DNA from: Flavobacteriales bacterium
Lineage (GTDB): Bacteria > Bacteroidota > Bacteroidia > Flavobacteriales_F > PHOS-HE28
Assembly: GCA_024103275.1 (NCBI GenBank)
Contig: JAGFIV010000123.1
Span: 1-45,812 of the forward strand
DNA: 45,812 nucleotides
Direction of reading: 5' to 3'
The position numbers and the translations under genes are program-made. Shown here in pieces: positions 1 to 6,353 of this stretch; within the stretch, counting starts at the first letter, position 1; the number at the start of each line of letters is the position of its first letter. Below the pieces are notes generated by a model that was not told the origin of the DNA, did not search any database, and was given only the letters and a program-made list of their open reading frames with translations.

Positions 1-145
1 ATCTCAGCCGACAGCCGCACGGCGGCAGCAACGCGCTGTGAAACCGCACCCCGCGCCGCCACGACGAGACCCCCGGACCTTGGGGATCTGCACGGCCACA
101 TCACCGACTCCAGTCTGTACTGTGCGCTCACGCAAACGATCAATA
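1..145 (-). mobile_element. IS256-family transposase fragment (remnant, cut by window edge)
   Basis: Read on the minus strand, this stretch encodes RERTVQTGVGDVAVQIPKVR. It matches the conserved N-terminal block of IS256-type transposases (HGYLPERE-TGIGPV-V--P-VRDR). The next block expected in the family, VRFHSALLPP, is present but in another frame, so at least one frameshift lies near positions 60-75. No start codon or N-terminal region is recognisable upstream; the sequence runs directly out of a RAYT tail. The rest of the gene would lie left of the window. Seen: the motif and the frame change. Known: the family motif. Inferred: a decayed insertion sequence. Confidence 0.6.
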
Positions 146-164
146 GGGTCGGACTCGATTGATT
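139..164. repeat. Imperfect palindrome at the RAYT tail
   Basis: ATCAAT at 139-144 pairs with ATTGAT at 159-164, and the inner GGGTC pairs with GACTC (one G-T wobble) around a single-base loop, with one mismatch on the way. The right half belongs to the 17-nt sequence GGACTCGATTGATTTTG, which is also present, without the left arm, at 793-809. It may be the terminal hairpin that a RAYT or IS200-like enzyme recognises. Confidence 0.45.
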
Positions 165-274
165 TTGAGGTGGTGCCGATCGTTATCCGATTTGCGGTCA
201 TCCGCGCGGGGCTTCGGCGCAACACGTCGCTGTAATTGGCCCTCAATCCGGCGCTTGAATCGCTCATCGCCAAT
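151..274 (-). pseudogene. RAYT (REP-associated tyrosine transposase) C-terminal remnant, copy A
   Basis: The minus strand encodes GDERFKRRIEGQLQRRV followed by APKPRADDRKS and a tail ending KINRVRPY-stop at about 142-144. This is the pattern of the C-terminal end of Y1/RAYT transposases (LGxExFxxxIExxLGRRVxPxPRGxxRKS). Nothing of the catalytic HUH domain is present. The region upstream (275-390) shows no transposase similarity and no other gene. Copy A and copy B (793-985) share both ends but differ in the middle, so they are diverged relatives rather than a recent duplication. Confidence 0.6.
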
Positions 275-390
275 GCAGTTGCCTCAGTCGGGTCCGGCTG
301 CGGCGGTAGAATGCTTCGTCCTCTTGTGCGACGGTGGTGACAAACCAAGACCAGACTCTCTCACCTGCATTTCGATCTGAGCACAATCTG

Positions 391-765
391 TCAGTTCAAT
401 AGACAAAGGAACCAAAATATCCCGATTAGCGCTATCATAAAGCGAACGCTATAGCTCACATGATTGCTGTTATGATCGGGTAATTTTAGAAAGTGTGAAC
501 CGGGGTAGTGTTCTCCTATATGCTGGCCAAGTTTGACGATGTAGCTATTAATTTGTATTTCAAACAGAAAAAACGTAACAGACGAAATTATTCCCAATAT
601 TTTTGGCGCATTTTTTTGCCACGCCAATGCGGCATCAATGTTTTTCCCAAAAACCGCGAAAAACAAACCTGCCGTGATGGTTGCATAAAGAGTAAGCAAA
701 GCAAATCGAATGTTCCCATAATGACGGATACTCGCTAACGTCTGTGAGTACTCCTCAGGTCCCAA
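391..765 (-). CDS. Small three-helix membrane protein, AT-rich, unknown function
   Basis: A 124-residue protein with three hydrophobic segments (about residues 21-40, 57-77 and 106-123), so probably an inner-membrane protein. I do not recognise the family. The start is TTG at 765, preceded by GGAG six nt upstream; an in-frame TAA lies two codons before the start, so it cannot be longer without a different start. The gene is visibly much richer in A and T than everything to its right and is flanked by two RAYT tails, which points to horizontal transfer. Its reading frame is intact and the residue pattern (hydrophobic helices with charged loops) looks like a real protein rather than a chance ORF. 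Confidence 0.55.
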   Translation of the reverse strand: MGPEEYSQTLASIRHYGNIRFALLTLYATITAGLFFAVFGKNIDAALAWQKNAPKILGIISSVTFFLFEIQINSYIVKLGQHIGEHYPGSHFLKLPDHNSNHVSYSVRFMIALIGIFWFLCLLN

Positions 766-792
766 TGCTTACTCCAAATATTCCAAGGGGCT

Positions 793-985
793 GGACTCGA
801 TTGATTTTGGCGTGGCGCCGACTTGCGGACAACTCCCGGCGCCCTCCACGTAGCCTGACACCGTGATTGGCTCTCGATACGGTGTTTGAATCGTTCATCG
901 GCCAATAAAACAGGTTTTATCGGCGTATTTCAATCAGGGCCTGATGCGCAAGATGAGTGCTGAACAGGTTCCGGTAGGGCACTTG
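793..985 (-). pseudogene. RAYT C-terminal remnant, copy B
   Basis: On the minus strand YRNLFSTHLAHQALIEIRR (about 976-920) is followed, after a stop and a frame change, by LADERFKHRIESQ (about 904-866) and by the 17-nt tail GGACTCGATTGATTTTG shared with copy A. YRxLFxxxLxxxxLxEIR followed by LGxExFxxxIE is the order of the last two conserved blocks of RAYT transposases. The fragment has at least two disabling changes and no catalytic domain. Together with the terminator it accounts for the gene-free stretch 766-1072. Confidence 0.6.
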
Positions 986-1030
986 GCGTGCTTCGCTCGT
1001 CTTGCACAGCCATACGCAGGCGGCCTGTGG

Positions 1031-1065
1031 CGGGCGTTTGCCGTCCTGGGAACGGCAAACGCCCG
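1031..1065 (-). terminator. Strong hairpin just downstream of rhlE
   Basis: A perfect 14-bp stem (CGGGCGTTTGCCGT with its complement) around a 7-nt loop, starting 7 nt after the rhlE stop codon. There is no T tract on the minus strand, so it may act as a 3'-end stabiliser or a weak terminator. Confidence 0.6.
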
Positions 1066-1072
1066 TGCGTTG

Positions 1073-2377
1073 TCAGTTCGTGGCGGTCCTCGCGGGGCGG
1101 CGGTTGCCGCGCGGCCGGGTGTTGTGGCCGGGTCCGCCGCCATTGTTGGCGTACGCGCTTTGGTGCGGCTTGCGGTGCGGTCGGTGGGTATGGGGACGGG
1201 CCGGATCCGAGCTCGGGCCGTCACCGGCGGCAACCGGCTCGAAGCCCTCGATCACGGTGCAGGGCAGGCGGCGGCCGAGCAGCCGCTCGATGTTGGCGAG
1301 GTGCTTGCGCTCATCGGCGCTCACGAGGGACACCGCTTGCCCCTTGCTGCCGGCCCGGCCGGTACGCCCGATGCGGTGGACGTAGTCCTCGGCGATATTC
1401 GATAGCTCGTAGTTGACCACGTGCGGCAGCGCCTCGATGTCGAGACCGCGCGCGGCGATGTCGGTGGCCACCAGCACGCGCAGCTTGCGCTCCTTGAAGT
1501 TGTTCAGTGCGCGCTGCCGGGCGTTCTGCGCCTTGTTGCCATGGATGGCCGCAGCCTTGATGCCCGACTTTTCCAGGATGCGCACCAGCTTGTCCGCGCC
1601 ATGCTTGGTGCGCGTGAAGACCAGGGCTTCCGGTATGTCGCGGGTTTGCAGCAGATGGACCAGCAGCTTGGGCTTGTTGGCCTTGTCCACGAAGAAGACC
1701 TCCTGCTGCACCGTTTCGGCCGTGGACGACACGGGGGTGACGGCCACTTTCACGGGGTCGGTCAGCAGGGTATCGGCCAGCTTCTGCACGTCGGGGGGCA
1801 TGGTGGCGCTGAAGAACAGGGTTTGGCGCTTGGCTGGCAGCGCTGCGATCACCTTGCGCACATCGTGGATGAAACCCATGTCCAGCATGCGGTCGGCCTC
1901 GTCGAGCACGAAGAATTGCAGGTCCTTCAGATGGACGAAGCCTTGGCCCATGAGGTCGAGCAGACGGCCGGGCGTGGCCACCAGGATGTCCACGCCGCGC
2001 TGCAGGGCATCGGTCTGCGGCTTTTGGCCCACGCCACCGAAGATGACGGTGGTGCGCAGCTTGGTGTGGCGCCCATAGGCCTTGAAGCTGTCGTCGATCT
2101 GGATGGCCAGCTCGCGGGTGGGCGTGAGGATCAGCGCACGGACCAGACGCTTGCCGCCATGGACCGGGCCCGCGATGTGCAGGTGCTGGATGATCGGAAC
2201 GGCGAACGCGGCCGTCTTGCCGGTGCCGGTTTGGGCGCAACCCAGCAGGTCGCGATGCTGCAACAAGTGCGGAATGCTTTGTTCCTGGATGGGCGTGGGG
2301 TGCGTGTAGCCTTCTTCGTGGAGGGCCTGCAGGATGGGCTCGATCAATCCGAGCTGGTCAAAAGGGATACTTGCCAT
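1073..2377 (-). CDS. rhlE: DEAD-box ATP-dependent RNA helicase, RhlE type
   Basis: A 434-residue RNA helicase expected to unwind structured RNA in ribosome assembly or mRNA turnover. Visible motifs in order: Q motif [10 protein letters not shown] (about residue 28), Walker A AQTGTGKT (about 48), PTRELA, GG, TPGR, DEAD in [16 protein letters not shown] in [19 protein letters not shown] and [10 protein letters not shown]. The LDMGF after DEAD and the short basic Gly/Pro/His/Arg-rich tail (about 390-434) are typical of the RhlE group. The start ATG at 2377 gives the family N-terminus [10 protein letters not shown]; an upstream in-frame ATG would add 56 residues that look non-coding. A -7 box about 150 nt upstream implies a long 5' leader, often seen for cold-inducible helicases. 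The gene is monocistronic and ends in a strong hairpin. Confidence 0.93.
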   Translation of the reverse strand: MASIPFDQLGLIEPILQALHEEGYTHPTPIQEQSIPHLLQHRDLLGCAQTGTGKTAAFAVPIIQHLHIAGPVHGGKRLVRALILTPTRELAIQIDDSFKAYGRHTKLRTTVIFGGVGQKPQTDALQRGVDILVATPGRLLDLMGQGFVHLKDLQFFVLDEADRMLDMGFIHDVRKVIAALPAKRQTLFFSATMPPDVQKLADTLLTDPVKVAVTPVSSTAETVQQEVFFVDKANKPKLLVHLLQTRDIPEALVFTRTKHGADKLVRILEKSGIKAAAIHGNKAQNARQRALNNFKERKLRVLVATDIAARGLDIEALPHVVNYELSNIAEDYVHRIGRTGRAGSKGQAVSLVSADERKHLANIERLLGRRLPCTVIEGFEPVAAGDGPSSDPARPHTHRPHRKPHQSAYANNGGGPGHNTRPRGNRRPARTATN

Positions 2378-2529
2378 GGAATGGTTTGATGAACGGTCCC
2401 GGGCCATTGCACCGCGGAAACGCGTCGGTTGGTTAAAAAGGTGCCCTGGATCGGTCCGGCGTTCAATGAATCCGCTGGGGATGCGCCTGGACGATACCTG
2501 GGAAGGGAAAGCTGGGCGCTTGGGCGCGG

Positions 2530-2537
2530 CAAATGTA
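2530..2537 (-). promoter_or_regulatory. Bacteroidota-type -7 box upstream of rhlE
   Basis: TACATTTG on the minus strand is a perfect TAnnTTTG, followed by C. The rhlE start is about 150 nt downstream, leaving a long untranslated leader. No clear -33 TTG is visible at the usual distance. The gap 2378-2637 holds no gene; an AT-rich patch at 2617-2640 lies at the end of the epimerase gene. Confidence 0.45.
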
Positions 2538-2637
2538 GGGGCCAAGGGGAAAATGGAAGATCGGGTGTGCCCGCGAAACGGGACGGACTGGTTCCCAGCG
2601 GGATGGAGGCTTCAATTTTAAGTTAACATAATATAAA

Positions 2638-3684
2638 TTATGTGCAGATTGGGTTGAACGGAAGCGGGACAACCAGAACCGCACCGATCCCTGGCCCATC
2701 CGGCATCACCAGTTCGCCGTTCCGTAGGTCTATCCCCCGGAATGGATCATTGCGCAGCAGCCAGGGCCCGTCCAGGTCCAGGATGTCCGCATAGCCGGCC
2801 AAGTGCGCCATGGCGGTGCAGCCCAGCGAACTTTCGCTCATGCTGCCCAGCATCACCTTCATCCCCAGTTCCACGGCCCGCTCCGCCATGGCCTTGGCGC
2901 GGTCCAATCCACCACATTTCATCAACTTGATGTTCACGCCGTTGAATGCTTCGCTTTCGCGGTCCAGTTCATGCAGGTTCTGTATGGATTCATCACCGTA
3001 GACGGTGGTGCCCAGCAGCTGCCGGAGTTCCGCTTGGCGGCCCTTTTCCGTAACCGGGAATGGCTGTTCCATCGCCAACAACCGGTCTCCGGCTGCTTCT
3101 GCCAAGTCCATCGCCTCTGCCACGGCGCTCAGGCCCTGATTGGCATCCAGGAAGATTGGTCTGGCATCCAACTTCCTGACCATCCGTATGGTTCCACTGG
3201 ATGCTTCATGCTGTACTTTCAGTTTGATGGCACCCGATGCAGGCAACTCAGCCAACTTTGTTGCCACTTCCGTTTCCTGGGTAATCCCCAGCGTTATCAA
3301 CGTTATTGATCGCTTTAAGTAGGACACGTCAACCAACTGCCTGACAGCGACTTTCTTTTTGGTTGCTACCCAATCGATCAAGGCCGTATGAATAGCCGCC
3401 CGGCAGCCTGGGACCTCCGGCCCAAACCATGCCGGATCATCAAGCATGGCTTGCAAGCCTTCAGGCGTAAGCGGTCCCGAAGCACCCAGTCGCTTCAGGT
3501 TCCGGATGACCTCGGCCGGCTTTTCCTTCAGGTACGGAGGTAGGGTCACCTCGCCATAGCCGGTGATTCCTTCTCCTTCCAACTTGACGAAAACGCTGTC
3601 CGTACCGGTGCGCACCCCATGGGCGGTCCCAAAGGGATGTTTGAATTCCAGCCGGAACGGACAGTAGCTGAGGCGCAGGGCCAT
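2638..3684 (-). CDS. Dipeptide epimerase (L-Ala-D/L-Glu epimerase type, enolase superfamily)
   Basis: A 348-residue enolase-superfamily enzyme of the muconate-lactonising subgroup, predicted to epimerise L-Ala-D-Glu from peptidoglycan turnover, or another dipeptide. Seen: the KxK motif KLK (154-156), metal ligands Asp180 in FLDANQG, Glu206 in AMEQPF and Asp231 in GDES, and the opposite-face lysines in NIKLMKCGG (253-256). Length fits the family. ATG 3684 gives the canonical start MALRLSYCPFRLEF; the ORF extends 42 codons upstream without family-like sequence. GACCTTCG lies four nt before the ATG and resembles the -7 boxes seen next to other starts here. The gene is divergent from ccmB. The exact dipeptide cannot be read from the sequence. 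Confidence 0.85.
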   Translation of the reverse strand: MALRLSYCPFRLEFKHPFGTAHGVRTGTDSVFVKLEGEGITGYGEVTLPPYLKEKPAEVIRNLKRLGASGPLTPEGLQAMLDDPAWFGPEVPGCRAAIHTALIDWVATKKKVAVRQLVDVSYLKRSITLITLGITQETEVATKLAELPASGAIKLKVQHEASSGTIRMVRKLDARPIFLDANQGLSAVAEAMDLAEAAGDRLLAMEQPFPVTEKGRQAELRQLLGTTVYGDESIQNLHELDRESEAFNGVNIKLMKCGGLDRAKAMAERAVELGMKVMLGSMSESSLGCTAMAHLAGYADILDLDGPWLLRNDPFRGIDLRNGELVMPDGPGIGAVLVVPLPFNPICT

Positions 3685-3897
3685 GCCGCGAAGGTCGTGG
3701 CTGGCACCACGGACTGGTTGGTGGTGTGGGGGGAAGTATGCACAATCGGTGGGCGACAACCTGGGGACCAAAGGGAAGGTCATGGGAGTCTTTGTCGATT
3801 GCCCGTCCATATCAGCATCCAGCGATGGCCGCTGAATGGACGGAAGGGACGGCCCTGCGATCCTACTGTTCCCACATTCCCCCGTTCCGCCCTGTTC

Positions 3898-3905
3898 TAC
3901 CTTCG
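3898..3905 (+). promoter_or_regulatory. Probable -7 box of the ccm operon
   Basis: TACCTTCG differs from TAnnTTTG at one position and ends 12 nt before the ccmB ATG. It lies in the 233-nt divergent gap between the epimerase and ccmB and would start the cytochrome c maturation operon. Confidence 0.3.
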
Positions 3906-3917
3906 CGCCCCGGAAGG

Positions 3918-4586
3918 ATGCGCAGCGCGGAGATCGCCCACCTGTTGAAGCTGGAATGGCAGCTGGACCGCCGCCAGAAGCATGCCTGGGGCAGCATGGC
4001 GCTGTACGTGGTGAGCACCATCTATGTATGCTACCAGGGGGTGCACAACATCGTGGAGGTGCCGACCTGGAACGCGTTGTTCTGGATCATCCTGCTGTTC
4101 GCGGCCTTCAACGCCTTGGCGCGGTCCTTCCAGCGGGAGAGCGCCGGGCGGCAACTCTACCTGTACACCTTGGCCTCGCCGCGCAGCGTGGTGCTGGCCC
4201 GTACCCTGTACAACGGATTGACCATGGCGGTGCTGAGCCTGCTCAGCTTGGCCGCGTACGCCCTCTTCATCGGCAGCCAGCCCATGGAGGAAGCGCGCCT
4301 GGACATCTTCCTGGCCGTGGTGGTGATCGGCGGCATGGGCTTCGCCTTCCTGCTCACCTTGGTCTCCGCCTTGGCCGCACGCGCCGGCAACGGCATCGGC
4401 CTGATGGCCATCCTGGGGTTCCCCATCGTGCTGCCCATGCTGCTGAGCCTGATGCGCGCCAGCAAGTCCGCCCTGGACGGCATGGGCTGGAATGTCACCG
4501 GGAAGTACGTGCTGTGGCTGCTGCTGATCGACCTGATCACCGTTGCCCTGGCCTGGCTGCTCTTCCCCTACCTTTGGCGCGACTGA
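3918..4586 (+). CDS. ccmB: Haem exporter membrane subunit CcmB
   Basis: A 222-residue inner-membrane protein with about six hydrophobic helices. It is the permease partner of the ABC ATPase CcmA in system I cytochrome c maturation. Seen: an N-terminal cytoplasmic stretch LLKLEWQLDRRQKHAW, then ALYVVSTIYVCY, the conserved region ALARSFQRESAGRQLYLY and the mid-protein block LASPRSVVLARTLYN. ATG 3918 is chosen because it gives the usual short CcmB N-terminus; the reading frame is open for 64 further codons upstream. Its stop overlaps the next start (TGATG), so translation is probably coupled. No ccmA is present in the window, so the ATPase must be encoded elsewhere. Confidence 0.88.
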   Translation: MRSAEIAHLLKLEWQLDRRQKHAWGSMALYVVSTIYVCYQGVHNIVEVPTWNALFWIILLFAAFNALARSFQRESAGRQLYLYTLASPRSVVLARTLYNGLTMAVLSLLSLAAYALFIGSQPMEEARLDIFLAVVVIGGMGFAFLLTLVSALAARAGNGIGLMAILGFPIVLPMLLSLMRASKSALDGMGWNVTGKYVLWLLLIDLITVALAWLLFPYLWRD

Positions 4587-5605
4587 TGAAGGGCTGGTGG
4601 TGGAAGCTGTCCGCGGTGCTGCTGCTGCTGTACACGGTGTACATGGGCCTTCATACGCCGCTGGGGCCCGCGCTGGTTCATGCCTCGCTGGGCCGGATAG
4701 CGCCGGGCGAAGTGAACTTGACGGCCACGGGCTACAACACGCATTTCAAGGAAGACCCGCCCCAGGTGTGGCTGGAAAACGACGGCGAACGGGTCTGCGC
4801 CCGGAGCGTGGAACCCGTGAATGATGCGGAAATGGCGGTGACCTTCGACGTGCCCGCCGGATTCCGGAACAACCTCACCAGCCTGTGGGCCTGGAGCGCC
4901 ACCGACGGCACCGTGGTGCTGCGCGAGGCCTTTTTCACCGAGGGCCTGGGCACCGGCATCGCCCGGCCCAGCTGCACCGTGGGTGATGCGCCGCGCGCGG
5001 GCTTCTCCTTCCCCAACCGCTCCATCCTGAACGAGACCATCCGCAACCTGTTCTTCCACGTGCCCATGTGGTTTACCATGATGGTGCTGATGACCATCGC
5101 CCTGTGGCAGAGCCTGCGCGTGCTGCGCCTGGGCAGCATGGAGGCCGACCGCAAGGCGTTGTCGGCCGTGGACACCAGCCTGCTCTTTGCCTCCCTGGGC
5201 CTGGTGACAGGCAGCATCTGGGCCCGCGCCACCTGGGGCGATTGGTGGACCAACGACCCCAAGCTGAACGGTGCAGCCGTGGCCGTACTGGTGTACGCGG
5301 CGTACCTGATCCTGCGCGGCTCGGTGCCCGACCCCCACAAACGGGCGCGGTTGGCGGCCATCTACAACATCTTCGCCTACGCGCTGATGCTGCTGTTCAC
5401 CATGGTGCTGCCCCGCCTGACGGACAGCCTGCACCCGGGCAACGGCGGCAACCCGGCCTTCAGCCAATACGACCTGGACAGCGCGCTGCGTGCCGTGTTC
5501 TACCCTGCCGTGGCGGGCTGGATCCTGTTGGGCTACTGGGCCTACACGCTGCACGAGCGCACGGCCCGCCTGAAATCCCTTGCCGATGAAACCAATGATC
5601 GTTAA
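4586..5605 (+). CDS. ccmC: Cytochrome c biogenesis protein CcmC/CcsA with an extra N-terminal domain
   Basis: A 339-residue haem-handling membrane protein. The C-terminal about 190 residues carry the CcmC/CcsA core: a haem-ligand His in FFHVPMWF (His158), the tryptophan-rich WGDWW at 217-221 followed by NDPKL, and a second candidate His in SLHPG (about 285). Residues 1-20 form a membrane helix and about 30-145 form a soluble, presumably periplasmic domain that ordinary CcmC lacks; it looks like a beta-rich accessory domain. It accepts haem and passes it to CcmE with CcmB and the absent CcmA. The start overlaps the ccmB stop by one base. The core call is firm; the role of the extra domain is unknown. 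Confidence 0.85.
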   Translation: MKGWWWKLSAVLLLLYTVYMGLHTPLGPALVHASLGRIAPGEVNLTATGYNTHFKEDPPQVWLENDGERVCARSVEPVNDAEMAVTFDVPAGFRNNLTSLWAWSATDGTVVLREAFFTEGLGTGIARPSCTVGDAPRAGFSFPNRSILNETIRNLFFHVPMWFTMMVLMTIALWQSLRVLRLGSMEADRKALSAVDTSLLFASLGLVTGSIWARATWGDWWTNDPKLNGAAVAVLVYAAYLILRGSVPDPHKRARLAAIYNIFAYALMLLFTMVLPRLTDSLHPGNGGNPAFSQYDLDSALRAVFYPAVAGWILLGYWAYTLHERTARLKSLADETNDR

Positions 5606-5822
5606 CAGGCTGGCCGGCGTCATGGCCATAATGGCTTCGTCCATGAGTACCTTCGCGGCATCCGGAGCGCCGGGCTGGTTGCAGGAGCGGATGTACGCAT
5701 CCGGGAAGATCAACACGGTGGTGATGGTGGTGGGCGTGGTGTTGATCGGGATAGCGGTGTGGATGTTTGCGTTGGACCGGCGGCTGGCACGGATGGAGCG
5801 GAAGGTGAAAAGTGAAAAGTGA
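5586..5822 (+). CDS. CcmD-like small membrane protein
   Basis: 78 residues. A hydrophobic helix (about 43-63, INTVVMVVGVVLIGIAVWM) is followed by a basic amphipathic tail LDRRLARMERKVK, the layout of CcmD proteins that hold the CcmABC complex together. A second, weaker hydrophobic stretch near the N-terminus (about 7-24) may be a signal peptide. The start overlaps the end of ccmC by 20 nt; a TTG two codons earlier is possible. The last codons and the stop are supplied by a 7-bp tandem repeat (GTGAAAA units), so the C-terminus was probably rewritten by repeat insertion. Confidence 0.65.
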   Translation: MKPMIVNRLAGVMAIMASSMSTFAASGAPGWLQERMYASGKINTVVMVVGVVLIGIAVWMFALDRRLARMERKVKSEK

Positions 5823-5832
5823 TTGGTGGAAG
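5805..5832. repeat. Heptamer tandem repeat at the end of the ccmD-like gene
   Basis: Four 7-bp units, GTGAAAA, GTGAAAA, GTGATTG and GTGGAAG. The TGA stop codon of the upstream gene (5820-5822) lies inside the third unit. Confidence 0.7.
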
Positions 5833-5908
5833 GGCGGACCATGGTCCCGGATGATGATGGCAGCCCACCCGTTCGACCGAGGGCAGGAAAACAGACCAGG
5901 AAGCACAA

Positions 5909-6304
5909 ATGAAACGCAGTCATATCATAGCGCTGGTGATCATCGCCGTGGCGGTGGCGGCGCTGATCGGCTCGCTGAGCGACAGCAGCAGTTACGCCAA
6001 CCTGACCGATGCCTTCAAGCAGCCGGAGCGCGAGTTCCACGTGGTGGGCACCTTGGACCGTTCCGAGCCGATCGTGTATGAACCCAGCGTGAACCCCAGC
6101 CTGACGACCTTCACCATGCTCGACCTGGAGGGCCGCAAGTGCAAGGTGAACCTGGCCATGGCCAAGCCCACCGACCTGGAGCGCTCCGAGCGCGTGGTGC
6201 TGATCGGCAAGGCCGGCACCGACGGCGAGTTCCACGCCAAGGACATGCTGCTGAAGTGCCCCAGCAAATACAACGAGGAGAACCAAGTGACGGCCGGGCT
6301 TTGA
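5909..6304 (+). CDS. ccmE: Haem chaperone CcmE, cysteine (CxxxY) type
   Basis: A 131-residue periplasmic haem chaperone tethered by one N-terminal helix (about residues 5-22). The OB-fold region carries FHVVGTLDR, LDLEGRKCKV and VVLIGKAGTDGEFHAKDMLLKCPSKYNEE. In most bacteria the haem-binding residue is His in HxxxY; here the same place reads Cys117-Pro-Ser-Lys-Tyr121, the CxxxY variant known from some archaea and sulfate reducers. Length matches the family. It sits between the ccmD-like gene and ccmF, as expected for the pathway, where it receives haem from CcmC and gives it to the CcmF ligation complex. Confidence 0.87.
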   Translation: MKRSHIIALVIIAVAVAALIGSLSDSSSYANLTDAFKQPEREFHVVGTLDRSEPIVYEPSVNPSLTTFTMLDLEGRKCKVNLAMAKPTDLERSERVVLIGKAGTDGEFHAKDMLLKCPSKYNEENQVTAGL

Positions 6305-6353
6305 TGGTCCTGCCCCTGTCCTTCCTTAACGCCGATCCCCGGATCATCTGAAC

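Noticed and set aside
391-765. Possible integron cassette
   Set aside because: The flanking repeats lack the attC core sites (GTTRRRY/RYYYAAC) and encode RAYT C-termini instead.
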